NCBI GenBank assembly: GCA_025738555.1
Contig: JAOVFP010000006.1
Span: 1,426,001 to 1,490,000, forward strand
Length of the DNA stretch: 64,000 nucleotides
Source of the DNA: Cyathus striatus
Taxonomy: Eukaryota; Basidiomycota; Agaricomycetes; Agaricales; Nidulariaceae
Reading direction: 5' to 3'
Shown here in pieces: positions 1 to 14,584 of the stretch. The stretch's first letter is position 1. Each line of letters begins with the position of its first letter. The position numbers and the translations under genes were made by a program. Below the pieces are notes generated by a model. It was not told the DNA's origin. It saw nothing but the letters and a program-made list of their open reading frames with translations, and made no database searches.

Positions 1-35
1 GCTCTTGGTCTTCCCTGTTTTCTGCGTGCCCTCAT
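1..35 (-). CDS. possible first codons of a gene running off the left edge
   Basis: Reading the minus strand leftward from an ATG at 35-33 gives a short, very basic open frame (about ten residues, rich in Arg and Lys) to the window edge. A TATA-like box (TATATAAA on the minus strand, about 91-98) lies roughly 60 bp upstream. The frame is too short to identify a family, and the start may be chance. Confidence 0.2.
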   Translation of the reverse strand, partial: MRARRKQGRPR

Positions 36-539
36 CGCCTGTCAAGGGAAGATGGGTAGTGGGCTATGCCGGCGACAGCCAGCCTTAGGGTTTATATACT
101 TAACGGCATTGAAATAATTCATAATTGGTACTTAGTTCTCTTTCATTTTGTGACATGTGAGTGCGTGTAGCGCTCTTGTTCAACTGTGTAAGTAAGCTTT
201 TCTCGAAATTATAGCAGCCCTATTGATTCTTATTCCGCAAAAGTTAAGTTGACAACCAGAATTTGGAAAAACAAAATATATGCATCAAGTACGTAAGTAT
301 TCGCAAAGAAAGAGCCATAAAGCTAAAAGGGTAAACCGGTAATGCGTAGTAAGAAGCGCTCCAATATCGAGGGTCTATTAATGTTTAACGGTTAATGCTA
401 AATAAATGCAGTCCTATCCAAAGGGCCAAAAATTAAAAATCGGAGCACGTAATCAGTACATCCATGGTTCACGCACATGCATCATATCACTCTTTTTCCA
501 CATCTGTATGTCATAAGGTAATGCCTTCAATCCTATCAT
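36..539. other. intergenic, no gene seen
   Basis: Contains the 3' flank of the BolA gene and, near 91-98, a TATA-like sequence on the minus strand. No coding frame or repeat was recognised. Confidence 0.5.
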
Positions 540-966
540 TCAAGATGACTTGGCGAGATGAATCTCATACTGCTTCGGAGTGAATGTTTTCTAAGCGATA
601 TTGATTAAATTTGTTTAATATCCGATATAGGATACAGTTCATACTTGCGAAAACGCATGCATTCGTGCGATATGATCTTTCAACAGCTCGTTTACTGAGG
701 AAGGATGCTTAGCAAAGGTCAAAATTAAGGTCACACGAAGCAAATTACTCCATCTGTGCCGAGCGAGCGTCGTCTTTCCTTCGAATGCCTAAAAGCGCGT
801 AGTACTGAGTAATAAAATATGAGGTTCCTGGGGGGAAACAAACCTCACTAACTAAGACGATTGCATAGTTCTCTCCACATCCGTTTGACTCATCTTGGAT
901 CTCGAGATGGCTCACTGGAATCGCATTGCGAATGACAGCTTCGAGATCGGCAGGGTCAACAGGCAT
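540..966 (-). CDS. BolA-like protein (BolA2 type), 87 aa, four exons
   Basis: Small BolA-family protein; relatives of this type act with monothiol glutaredoxins in Fe-S cluster handling. Joining exons 966-844, 788-749, 694-645 and 590-540 gives one frame of 87 codons plus stop; the three introns are 54-55 nt with GT-AG ends. Family marks are the SHLEIQDES start of the fold, a conserved Cys at residue 30 (NGCGENY), the FEGKTTLARHR segment, the RMHAF motif with the invariant His at residue 67, and the KTFTPKQYE ending. Length is normal for BolA2. The ATG at 966 gives the usual MPVDPADLE start; an upstream in-frame ATG at 1050 would add 28 atypical residues. No targeting sequence is evident, so a cytosolic or nuclear location is inferred. 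It is transcribed divergently from the amidohydrolase gene. Confidence 0.9.
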
Positions 967-1161
967 TAGTATGAGACGAGCTTCAGACTGAGAGGAGGTG
1001 GGATAGAACGAGCTCGAGGAAACATTAATCAGAACTGTTATCAGATACACTAATACGACGCGGCCCGGCCTTGTTTAACTTAGTTGTTTCAACACACCCC
1101 GTTCTCATGCTGCAATAATGATAGATCTACCTCTTTCTTTAATCGCCCCTCGTTTGTATCC
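967..1161. promoter_or_regulatory. shared divergent promoter region
   Basis: About 195 bp separates the start codons of the BolA gene (leftward) and the amidohydrolase gene (rightward), so both promoters must lie here or overlap the genes. No specific binding site is claimed. Confidence 0.4.
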
Positions 1162-2634
1162 ATGGGTCCTGCGCATCCGAAGCTTTACAAAACCGCGTTT
1201 ACATTCCCCGCCATCGATAACCACGCCCATCCATTGCTAGGTCCTGAGCATCGTCACCGACTGCCATTTGAGGGCCTCATATCTGAGGCAGAAGGCGAAG
1301 CGCTGGATCAAGATGCAGTACATACACTCGCCTGTTTTCGTGCGACTGCAGAGCTAGGGATCCTTTTAGGATTAGGTGAAAGCACTTCTTGGAACGACAT
1401 AAAAAGGACACGAGCAGAGATGGATTACATGGAGCTCTGCAAAAAGTGTTTTGAACCTACTGGTATACAGTGTATCCTTATCGATGACGGACTGGGAGGC
1501 GTGAGAGACCTTGCGAAAGAATACAGCTGGCACGATCAGTTCACTCAAGACAAGACATTGCGCATTATTAGAGTGGAAGTAGTGGCTGAGGTAGGTTGTT
1601 CCTCAAGCACTCCTGAAGGGAGAAATGACACGCAACAGGAAATACTGGAGAAAATCTTAGAGCCTCATATACTTGCCGATGCACTTGATGTTGTACCTAT
1701 ACTCGGCGAGTTCACAAAGCAGCTCTTAATGCGTTTGACAGATAACGCGTTAGACAAAGAAGTAGCTGGGTTCAAGTCTATAGTTTGCTATCGCACTGGT
1801 CTAGATATCGCAACATATAGTCCACAAGCAAGTTACAAGTTCTCCTTGCTTGACGTCTTTAAAATGTATAAAGAAATGGGTAAAATTCGACTAGCGCACA
1901 AGTCCTTGAATGATCACGTAGTGCGCATTGCGCTGCAGGTGGCAGGAAATCACGGAAAGCCTGGTACTTTCGTCGTATGGACTAAATATCGTCAACTTAC
2001 AGCCTCTAGTACAGTTCCATACAGGTCTCGGTGATAATGATATTACACTAATCCTGGCATCACCTGCGCGAATGCAGCCCATAATAAAAGCTTTCCCGGA
2101 AACAAAAGTTGTGCTGTTGCATTCCGCTTATCCGTACACTCGAGAGGCGGGGTACCTAACGGCTGTCTATTCTAACGTGTATCTCGACTTTGGGGAGGTA
2201 TGGCAGTGAATCTAGTCATTACTTGAGTTGACCGAGACACCAGATCTTCCCGTTCGTTTCTGGGGGAGGACAGCGAACGGTCATCCGTCAATTGTTAGAA
2301 TTAACGCCCACAAATAAATTGTTGTGGTCAAGTAAGTAAACATACACTTCCTTCTCTTACATAGCAGCTTACGAGGGCTAGCGGATGGGCATTGGTGGCC
2401 AGAGAGTTACTACCTAGGAACGATGCAGGCGCGCAATGCTCTTTACCAAGTGAGCAATCTAGACACCGCGCGAAGTCAAACATTAATATGAGACAGGTAC
2501 TGAGTGAAATGATACAAGACAAAGAACTTTCGGAGGATCAAGGTGTTTTGATTATCAAGAATGCACTGTTTAATAATGCAAATCGGGTGTACAACTTGGA
2601 ACTACAGACGTCACCTGAACGGGATGAAGAGTAG
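1162..2634 (+). CDS. FluG-type amidohydrolase, stand-alone, 427 aa, five exons
   Basis: Metal-dependent amidohydrolase resembling the N-terminal half of FluG/nodulin-glutamine-synthetase-like proteins. Exons 1162-1963, 2010-2197, 2244-2331, 2382-2449 and 2497-2634 join in frame; introns are 46-50 nt. Metal-site marks are NHAHPLL with His21/His23, a VQFHTGLGDNDI strand, HSAYPYTREA, and STDGHWWPE with the late Asp-Gly-His. The C-terminus (ALFNNANRVYNL) is the usual end of the amidohydrolase domain. No glutamine-synthetase domain follows, so this is the single-domain form. An in-frame ATG at 1084 is also possible, but the 1162 start places PAIDNHAHPLL at its customary distance from the N-terminus and sits in a better initiation context (tccATGGGT). 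The substrate is unknown. Confidence 0.88.
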
Positions 2635-3000
2635 GCATTGTCTTCGCTGTAACGGGTCGTAGCTTAATATATGAATATAATACTTTGCATAGCAGTGAGT
2701 ACTATGTAGCTACATCGTAACATAGCTTAGGTGATTGGCGGGGATTTGGCTACATCAGGCTACATACTAACATGTACTATTCGGTAGACGTGGTTGTGTC
2801 AAGTTGGTTGTGTCCGCCTCGTGCGATGGTCAGCAGGGCATGTGTCATGTGTACATTACAATTCTCGACATAAGTATTGTCATATTCTGCTGAAAACACC
2901 TAACCAAACAGAGACACACACCGCAGTTGATAGTAGCAGAACTCTTGTTCAGTGTTTCATCAGTAGTAACCTTGGCTTGAAACTTGCATTCTGAAACAAA
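2635..3000. other. intergenic: 3' flank of amidohydrolase, promoter of GH3
   Basis: No coding frame. Around 2660-2770 the sequence is rich in short GTAGCTACAT-like motifs. Nothing else was recognised. Confidence 0.5.
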
Positions 3001-5070
3001 ATGGCTAATTCCATAAAGCGGGAAATAGGCCAGGTAAGTAGTACTAAGTAATAGCATTCTGTCACAAGTTGAATGCCAGAGCACTGAACAACTGTGTCCT
3101 TTGAAAATCTTTCAATAGCATTTTGTTTTTGGTTTTCATGGACACGACGTAGGCGGCGAAGTCAGGGCTTTAATAACAGACTATTATATTGGAAACATCA
3201 TTTTAATGAAAAGAAATGTGCAAGGTGAGTGGTATAAGTATGGTAGCCTGTAGAGCATCATATTTATCAATACACAACTCGGATACGTTATAGATGCAAA
3301 ACAAGTACGTCAGTTGGTAGCAAATCTTCAACAAATCGCAAAAGACGCCGGTCATGAAAAGCCGCTTTTAATTGGTATTGATCAGGAAAATGGTAGAAAT
3401 CTCCCAGCCAACGTCATTCTGGATGTTTACATTAATTAGGGTTGGTATCTGCATTTTCGTCGCGTACTGCAGGAACACAATTGTAAAGCATATTCCATAC
3501 AGACTCAAAAAGCCATTTATTTATTTATTTATTAGTCCGGGCGCTATGGCTCTTTCCGCCACAGGCTCTCCGGGTACTGCCTTTGAAGTTTCTGCTGCCT
3601 CCGCCAAAGAGTTGAAACTCGTAGGAATTAACTGGGCTTTTAGTCCCGTTGCTGATGTTAACTCTGATCCAAGGAATCCAGTAATTGGTAGGTTACAAAA
3701 GGTCTCTTTGAAAGCTCTGGGCTTAACTATTGTTTTCTAGGTGTTAGATCATTTGGCGACGGTGGGACAGCTATATTAACGGGATATAAGCGTGTGTGGA
3801 ATAGCTCATACCTGATTTAGATCCGCAAGATGTTGGCCGCTTTACCGTTGCGGTGGCCATGGGCCTCTCATCATCTGGAGTTGCGCCTTCTGCAAAGCAT
3901 TTTCCGGGTCATGGCGATACCCACGTCGATTCCCATCTTGCTCTTCCTCGAATAATGAAATACGAGGAGGAAATACTCAACGCAGAGTTAGTACCTTTCA
4001 GGAAGTTGATTGAAGCAGGCGTAGCAACTATAATGACGGGCCATATGGCGCTTCCTCTCATCACTGACTCCGACACGCCCAGTTCATTGTCCAAGCTAAT
4101 AACCACCGGTTTTCTGAGGGAGAAGCTGAATTATTCTGGAGTGATCGTGACAGATTGCCTAGAAATGGATGCTATTGCAGACCCTGATCAAGGTGGTTGT
4201 GGAATACCCGAAGGGGCAGTGAGTGCTTTGGAAGCCGGGGCAGACATAGTCATGGCTTGTCATACTTTTGAACAGCAGAAGTTAGCGGTCGAGAAGGTTT
4301 ACGAGGCCATAAACTCTGGTCGCCTTCAGCAGAATGCGCTAATGCAAAGTGGACAACGAATAGCAACGCTTAAAGATGTATACGCAGGCACCTGGAAGAG
4401 TTTGGAGGCATCCTACAACGATAGCAGTTTCGATGATAGTTGGAAGACTGTCAAAGAAACAAATTTGAATCTCGCAAGAGATGTATACAGCAGGACAACC
4501 GCCATGGTTTGGAACGATAACCACGTATTGCCGCTTAAGAAGATAGCGAAATCCTCTGGTGTATTACTACTAACACCTCAAGCGGAAAGCATTAACAGAG
4601 CTGTGGATACCGATGAAGATATGGCAGTAAAAAATGCGGATGGCACAATCCGAAACACGACTGGAGCTTTCTACCATTCGCTTGGGCAGTCCCTAGGGCA
4701 AAGATCAAAGTACAGGCATATTGTGTATGCAGAGAACGATATACCTGAAAAATGGGTCGGAGAAATGGATGCAGTAGTCTTTGTTACGAGAAATGCAGAT
4801 CGTGCAACATGGCAAAAGCAGTACCTTGCTAACGTACTTGCCATTTTACGACAGGAGGATAAATACCTAGCAAAACCTGTGGTGATTGTAGCCAGTTGCG
4901 GGCCGTATGATTTGGTATGCAGTAAGGAACTTGATCTTTCTGGAACAGCGTATATTGCAACATTTGAATGTACCGCCCCGGCCCTTGAAATAGCCACTGG
5001 GATTATTTTTGGAGAGAAAAAAGCGACTGGACACATTCCGGTGCTGGGAGGTCAGTTGGACGACAGATGA
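3001..5070 (+). CDS. glycoside hydrolase family 3, NagZ-like, 567 aa, seven exons
   Basis: GH3 beta-N-acetylhexosaminidase-type enzyme. Exons 3001-3033, 3119-3224, 3294-3392, 3440-3482, 3536-3687, 3741-3761 (only 21 nt) and 3821-5070 splice into one frame. Diagnostic features are LIGIDQENG, the GTQFPGAMAL segment, VGINWAFSPVADVNSDPRNP, and KHFPGHGDTHVDSH (residues about 177-190), the loop that carries the catalytic Asp-His acid/base pair in NagZ-type GH3 enzymes. The nucleophile is the Asp of VIVTDCLEMDA (about residue 263). The C-terminal domain lacks an evident second catalytic motif. There is no signal peptide, so an intracellular enzyme acting on GlcNAc-containing fragments is inferred. 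The start follows an A-rich context (AACAAAATGGC). Confidence 0.9.
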
Positions 5071-6067
5071 ATTTCGTTATGTCGAATGCAGGGGAATACT
5101 TACGTTATTTATACATTTCTGTATCTTAAAGGATGATATCGGCATCGAAAGTTTTTCACAATTAAAATTTACCTGATTAGATTTAAGTTTTTTACCAGTT
5201 CTTTGCTGAATTTTGAAAGTATTAGCGTTGCTCTAATGGATGAAAGATAATGGGGAGTGTTGAGGAGATATTTGAGTTTCAGGTCAACTTCACGTTGATG
5301 AAGTACTTAGTGTAAGTAATTGCCGCCAATTGGGGATTCATTTTCAGCTAAAAGAATATTCGCTGTTCAATATTTGGCAATTCAATGTTAAACGTTAAAT
5401 ATTCAATGTTTGGCTTACATATCGACCAGAGGTTAGAGATAATGTTGCCGGTGAAGTTGGCTGTATACATACATCTTGTATATAAAACTATCACAAAATT
5501 GGGGGATATGGTTTGTTTTTGAAGGTTGCCGTAACTGTTTTCTTTTGTATGAATTGATTCCTGCAATAGACGCCGAAGAAATGCGTAACGGACGTACACA
5601 GCCTTTGCATCCTCGCAGTAGTCACTGGCTGGCGCCGAGGAAGAAGCCTGTATCAAACAAGTATCACTTCAGCTCGACTTCAAGCTTCAACGTTTCAACG
5701 TCAACGTTCAACGCTTGACTATACTGTTCTGCTGTCCCTGGGCTTTCCTGCAGCCTCGCCGGTATCTTTACGTTCACCTTTATTGTCTTCTAAACAAATC
5801 TTTATACTCCTCGCTGCACTGACGTGTATATTTCTCAATAGCTTCTGTACTTTGATCGTTCATATCAACCTGGCACCATTATTGCTATCTCACCGCCAAC
5901 TCACCACATATTACCGTTTATCACTGTTCAAACCAATATCCCAGTTCAGGCCTGGGATCACCACCATCTTCTTTTACACAACTTTAGGTGCATAGCCAAC
6001 TTCCATCACTTACGCGCGCATATCGACCTATCAATTCATTCCAGCCTTTAACTTCTGATACACGAGA
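5071..6067. other. intergenic: GH3 3' flank and CT-rich leader of the VHS gene
   Basis: About 1 kb with no conserved coding frame. The part nearest 6068 (5650-6060) is pyrimidine-rich, as is common in fungal promoters and 5' leaders. Short open frames here show no family resemblance. Confidence 0.5.
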
Positions 6068-9000
6068 ATGAAGAAGCTCTTTGGACATAGCAAACAGAAG
6101 GCGGGAAAGCCTGCAACTCCTTCTAAAGATCAATCGTTGGAGGTAAGCTTTGGTTTCAGTTCTTTCCCAATCAGCGTTAATTCATATATATTCATAGGAT
6201 CAACAGTTCGCAACCCCCATTCACCAAATGCATGCCACTTATACTAACATTTCCCATCCAAGTCCTCAGCCGCGTCCTCAACTTCAATCGCAGTCCGTAT
6301 CTTCTCGTGATTCTCGAGTGATAAAGTCTTCAGAAGATGATCGGGGTTGGGAGGTCGTTCAAACACACCCTGATCACTTACCTGCTCTTTCTCAACTACC
6401 ATCGGTTGTAGCACCGACTCGCACTTCGTCTCTTGTTTCTTTACCGCCAGGCGCGTCCCCTCCTTTGCCAAGTCCCGTTGGTCCACCAAGTTCTCTACCT
6501 CCCCGCGCTGCTTCTCCGTATAGCAGTGCCATCTCGAACGCTTCTTCTACTAAACTTGATCGTGATCGTGACGCGACACGCAAACGTACGCAACCAACTG
6601 CTCCTGTCGCGCTTGGTATTCTGAGTGCTTTGGACTCAACGCGGTCACACGTTCCAATGTTACATCATAATCGTTCCCATTCTGAAGAAAGGTATGCCCC
6701 TTCCGAGAGTGGGTATAGTCATCGTATTCGAGAGAACGGAGAAAAAGATAAGAAAGAGAAGAAAGGATTTTGGAGCAGAGATAAGGACAAGGACAGAGAA
6801 AGAGAGAAGGAAAGAGAACGGGAAAGGGAAAGGGAAAGGGAAAGAAATGCCGGTCGCGAAAAAGAGAGAGGTAGAGAATATCGTAACAGAGACGATGAGA
6901 GCCAGGCAGAGTTGACAAGGATGATTGGTACGTTACAAACATCTGTCTATAATGTAACTTTCACGTATTTTACTTACAGGTTATCTGACCGCAACCGCTT
7001 CTGAAGATTGGACACTTGTTCTGGAGGTTTGTGACAGAGCTTCTGCGAATGAGAGCAATGCCAAAGAAGCCGTTCGTGCCCTTAGACGCGAGTTTAAGTC
7101 CGTTACAGTCAAGCTTTCCCCGTGCTACAAAATGTTAATCAATATCTATTAGGTTCGGAGAACCTTCAGCTCAATTATCTGCTGCTCGAGTTCGTATATT
7201 CATTTATGCGTAAACGTTCATTCACAACTATTAAAATTCCACAGCTCTGGGCTATTATGTTGCGAAACTCTTCAGATCTATTTATTGCGCAGTCAACATC
7301 TCGCAAGTTTCTTGACACCCTCGAAGATTTATTGACATCTTCGAGAACTTCTCCCGTAGTTCGAGAACGTTTACTTGATGTTGTAGCTGCCGCTGCCTAT
7401 GCTAGTGGAACAAGTTAGTCTGCTGCATTTCGTTTTACGTTACAGTGCAACTATTCATCATCAAAATTTTAGAGAAAGATGGAAAAGCCGAGAGAGATGG
7501 CTTTCGAGGCTTATGGAGGCGTGTTAAGCCCTTGGACAAACCCGATGAAGTATAATTATTTTTATTTGATAAGGGATTACATTTCTGATGATATCTCTGT
7601 AGGGTATGCCGATTGATAATGACGATGCAATGTTCAATCCACCAGTATCGAGTCAAGCTGCGCACTATGATGTTCCCGTCGTTGCATTTCAAGAGCCATC
7701 TCCTGTTCCTGCCGACACAACACCTCCTCTGCCTTCAGTATGATCTAATTCTTTTTTCGTTCCGTAATTCTTATGTCGACCATCATAGAATCCACCTAGG
7801 AAACGAAAGTCACCCAGTAGAAATCGAATCATACCTCCTGAAGAAGATATGCGGCGCCTTTTTCAAGAATGCACCATTGGTCAGGGCAATGCGTCCCTTC
7901 TATCTGAAGCTCTTGCCTTGGCTAGGCCAGAGGATTTAAGAAAACAAGAAATTATAAAAGTGGGTGATATACTAATCGCGCCAAATTACTATTCTTAAGG
8001 GGGTCATTTTCAGGAATTTTACGCGAAATGTCGATCTTCTCAGGAACTGATCTACGCTCAAATTTCATGGGCTTCAGCTATAGCAGAAAGATCACGCCAA
8101 ATCAAAGCTGCTGAGGGACAAAGTGAGTTCTTCCCGAAGAATATGTCATTGTACTGACTCTGTTCGAGTTGAGCAAACGACAGAGGAGAAATTACTGGAT
8201 GCACTTTTGGCTGCTAATGAAGAGCTGGTCTCTGCTTTAAACCAATATGATGACTTAAAGAGGGTGGCGATGGAACGTAAGGCAGAAGATCGAAGTCGCA
8301 AGGAGATTCGGATGGATTCTCGAGTATGTTATTCACCCTTTTCTGGGTTCGCTCTGCTGACGCGAAATGTCTCAGAATCTCCAGTATATTGAAGGACAAG
8401 AAAACGGACTTTCTGTGCATTCCTCAGGTTATGCGGGGGTTCTTCATCTAGAAGCCCATCTCCATCGTCATATTCACCTCCAACGGTTTTTGCCCAACCC
8501 CTACCTCGGCATGCGTCACAACACTCATCAGAACTCAATTTACACTCGCAGTCGCTTGCACCTCCCCCTTCTGCGCCTCATGGGCCACGCTCACCTGCAC
8601 AGATATCTCTACATACAAGAACACCGCCTCCGGGAACACCTGTTGTTGACTCTCCTGCTATGCAAAGTAACATGTATTCTATTATGAATGGTGTGCAACG
8701 CCTAGATCTTCAAAATCGCATATCTCAGATTTATGATGATGCGCCATCTACCGACGAGGAAGAGTACCAGCTGCCTGCTCAACCTAGTGCCAAAGCTCTC
8801 GGTAAGCAGAAGGCTGCCGAGCCTGACGAATCGGAGGGTTAGTTTTATTTTATTTTATTATTAATTAAACTAATAATGGTGCAGTGTTTGACCCAAATGA
8901 TATCTACTATAATAACAAGAGCCATCGTTCATTTGATGATCTTGTTGACTCGGACCAAGAGAGTAGCAATGAAGGTCGATGGCATCCACTTGCACCTCCT

Positions 9001-9084
9001 GTACACTACGTTTATGATGCAGCTGCTGAACGAACACAACAGCGGATTCGGGAGGGGCATGCTTTGGTTAATGGCGTGCATTAA
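6068..9084 (+). CDS. VHS and GAT domain trafficking adaptor (LSB5/GGA-like), about 12 exons
   Basis: Endosomal/actin-linked adaptor of the VHS-GAT class, binding ubiquitinated cargo and Arf or ubiquitin in known relatives. Joined exons: 6068-6142, 6198-6927, 6980-7097, 7153-7189, 7245-7413, 7473-7549, 7603-7737, 7789-7959, 8014-8122, 8169-8323, 8376 to about 8837, 8885-9084. The N-terminal 260 residues are disordered, Ser/Pro-rich, then a KDKDRERE-type charged run. The VHS domain (about 260-400) shows EDWTLVLEVCDRA, LWAIMLRNSSDLFIAQ and SPVVRERLLDV. The GAT helices (about 465-575) include EEDMRRLFQECTIGQGNASL and TEEKLLDALLAANEELVSAL. Past 8376 the frame shifts once: a 44-nt intron at 8384-8427, a 104-nt intron at 8428-8531, or a one-base deletion near the G run at 8434-8438 would each restore it. 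The last exon ends in an acidic tail. Confidence 0.85.
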
Positions 9085-9591
9085 TGTGCATAATACTTGT
9101 ATATAGCGTTGTAATATATTTTCTTCGTGTAGGTGCTACGATAGTCACACGTAAATACATGTAAAGTTGAACATTCAGCACTTCAGTACCACTCATACAG
9201 TAAGTATTAACAATGATATACTTACGGTACAGTGTGAATTTCAATTTTGAACTTTGGATTAAGTAGTTGCGTGACGCTGTGACGTTCGTGTGCGTACGAG
9301 GCTAAATCCAATTCGGTTCAAGGTTGAAGTTACCAACCTGTTTTATTCTTCTGTCTGTCCCGCCCGCCCACACCATTGAACCACTCCGTACCGCTTCAAT
9401 TTGTGTTCAAGCGTTGTTCTATTCCATTACTTGCCTTGATTACCTCTTCTAACGAGCAGAACGAAACTACCTGTCAGCTAGTTGATTACACATTATTGTT
9501 CACTAACTGTTCAACACCTTCAAGAGACCTACGTAACAAGACTTGAACAACTTTATTTCCTGAATCCTTTAAACCTTCATTAGTGTCTGTG
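9085..9591. other. intergenic and 5' leader of the RRM gene
   Basis: No coding frame. The stretch 9330-9590 is CT-rich with several AACC/TTCAA runs, consistent with a promoter and leader. Confidence 0.5.
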
Positions 9592-11579
9592 ATGTCGAAA
9601 CCTACCTATGATTCGGATCTTTATGGCGGTAAGATTGTACTTGACTGTTAATCCTACCTGTTTGATGTATTTAACCCATATGCTATACTTACCAGATATC
9701 TACGGAGACGAGGAGCAAGAGCTTGATCTGAAAGATGCTCAGAGTTCATTGGAGTCTTCTTCAACCACTTTCACTGCTGTTCAATCAAATTCTCATTCAG
9801 CATTCATTGCTGTTTCTGAGACTCCTAACTCATTACCTCCTAAGCCTTCTACCATTCCTTCGAATGCGATGTCCTACTCTGCTCAGATTGCAAAACAATT
9901 TTCTGCCTACCAACAGACCCCCACGCAAGAGCGCCAGCAACGCAAAGAGTTACCCTTACCTCAAAATCCAATGAGCACTCACGGTAATCCTCCTACTGTG
10001 AACAATTCTGACGGTGTCTTCGGTAAGAAGCCATCCGAAATGCATGATGCTGGGTGAGTCATTATCTCTTCAAATCTGCCTACGCATTTTATCCTATTCG
10101 GCGGCTTGACGATGTATATCTTCTCAAGCCTGCAGACGCACTGGCGGTGGTATACGTGTACCTACGTCGCATGAGTACTACAATACTGAGTTGTTATCTT
10201 TTATTTATAACTTTGATATGCTTCACCTTGAATTACTTCGATTGCTAATCTCTACTATTTGCTTGGAACTCTCGACTACTCATCATACTATGATGCCTAC
10301 GTTATTCTTTATATCATCTCTACTTTCGTCGCCTTCATAGCAAACTTTTTATTGGCGGCCTTAATTGGGAGACTACAGATGGTATTCTTTCGGCACCTAC
10401 TCCCTTACATACCACTAATTTACTTGCTTTCGCGTTCTCTCGTGTTTCTGGAACAGAGGGTCTAAGGGATTACTTCTCGCAGTTTGGAAAGGTTATTGCT
10501 TTCTCGCCCCAACGCTTATCAAGCTAACATTAGTCCAAGGTTGACGCTTGTACAATCATGCGTGATCCATCGGGAACTTCTCGTGGATTCGCGTTTCTAA
10601 CTTTCGAGGATCCATCAGCAGTAGATGCTGTGGTAGGACGCGAACATGTTTTAGATGGGAAATCGGTGCACCGTTTTGCATAAATGCATTGGAATACTGA
10701 AACTGAACAAGTTTAGATTGACCCTAAACGTGCAATACCTCGAGAAGAGCACCTTCGTAATACACGTTATTTTGTTGGCGGATTGGCTGCGACAACAACG
10801 TCGGAATCTATGCGCAATTTCTTTTCAGTATACGGCAAAATAGTAGACGCGACGGTAATGGTTGATCGTGATACAGGAAGATCGAAAGGATTCGGATTTG
10901 TAACCTTTGAAGACTCCAGTAACTCTGACCAATTTGTCGGTAAACTAGGTCTGATACTGGATGATAAGGAGGTAAGCGAGCTTGAATTCCTGGGTACCTG
11001 TCTGACCGGCTGTCTACGTAGATCGAAGTGAAAGTAGCACAGCCTCGCAGTCAACGTGACCAGAATCGCAACACGAATTCAGCCGTTACGCAATCTCGAG
11101 ATGGATATGAACGTGAATCGCGCTCAACTGCATTGTCTTTTACATCAATGCAACAGAATCCTATGTCTATGCTCTTCCAACGGTCGATGGGACAAATTCC
11201 GATGATAGGAGGAAATATCCCTATGATGAACATGAATCCAATTAGCATGATGGGAGGGATAAACGGTTTTAATTCCATGGGTGGAATAAACACCATGGGC
11301 ATGCTCGGAAACATGAACTCAATGGGAGGGTTAGGAGTAGGTTCTGCACGACTTGGAATGGGACCAATGGGAAGCGGGATGTCTGGGATTGGAATGATTG
11401 GTCCTACTGGCGGAAATGGAATGAACGGAATGAACGGTATGGGCGTGGGCATGAGACCAGGGCTGGGTGGTATAGTCGGAGTGTCGAATGGAAACTTTGG
11501 AAGAGCTTTAAATACTGGTCCTGGACCGGCTCGCATGTCAAGCCGCGGACAGCACAACTTCCATCCTTATTCACGGTGA
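9592..11579 (+). CDS. Hrp1-like RNA-binding protein with two RRMs, 469 aa, seven exons
   Basis: Nuclear hnRNP-type protein resembling yeast Hrp1/Musashi-like factors of mRNA 3'-end formation and export. Exons 9592-9628, 9696-10053, 10341-10381, 10457-10491, 10540-10665, 10717-10971 and 11022-11579 join in frame. RRM1 (about 133-205) has RNP2 LFIGGL and RNP1 RGFAFLTF; RRM2 (about 216-290) has RNP2 YFVGGL and RNP1 KGFGFVTF. The spacing and the linker DPKRAIPREE match the Hrp1 tandem-RRM arrangement. The N-terminus is Ser/Gln-rich; the C-terminal 150 residues are a Met/Gly/Asn low-complexity tail ending in HNFHPYSR, a nuclear-import-like PY ending (inference). The second intron (10054-10340, 287 nt) is several times longer than its neighbours. 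Confidence 0.9.
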
Positions 11580-11924
11580 CAACAGACGACCTCCTTCATA
11601 CTTTTGTAGCATTATACATACTTCTGAAGTGCTAATGTCTCTGGGTTTTTTTCGAAGATTTTGAACTAAGTACAGTACTTACTACAAGACTACTACAAAC
11701 AGGACATACTCAGATAAAGACTTATAAAGACTGGTTGTGAATGTTGTCTGGTTTCGACACCTTAAAACAAGTACAAACTAATGCCATAGCAAGCTTGCTT
11801 TTATCGCCTGCATGTTTTTGTCGACAACCGCCACCAGCATCATTCTAACATTATCAGTCAGCTCTCTATTTATTTCTCTTCTCTTTCCATCGTGCGGTGC
11901 TTGTAACCCAATAATTTGCCATAA
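11580..11924. other. intergenic between the RRM gene and prp4
   Basis: 345 bp, AT-rich, with a CT-rich tract before the prp4 start. No gene seen. Confidence 0.5.

Positions 11925-14584
<2,660 letters not shown>

Noticed and set aside
1928..2209. Separate short gene overlapping the amidohydrolase
   Set aside because: It is exon 2 of that gene (VQFHTGLGDNDI...); the frame change is explained by a 46-nt intron.
11051..11557. 168-codon minus-strand frame with many Pro/Ile
   Set aside because: Shadow of the Met/Gly-rich tail of the Hrp1-like gene, whose splicing and RRMs are well supported.
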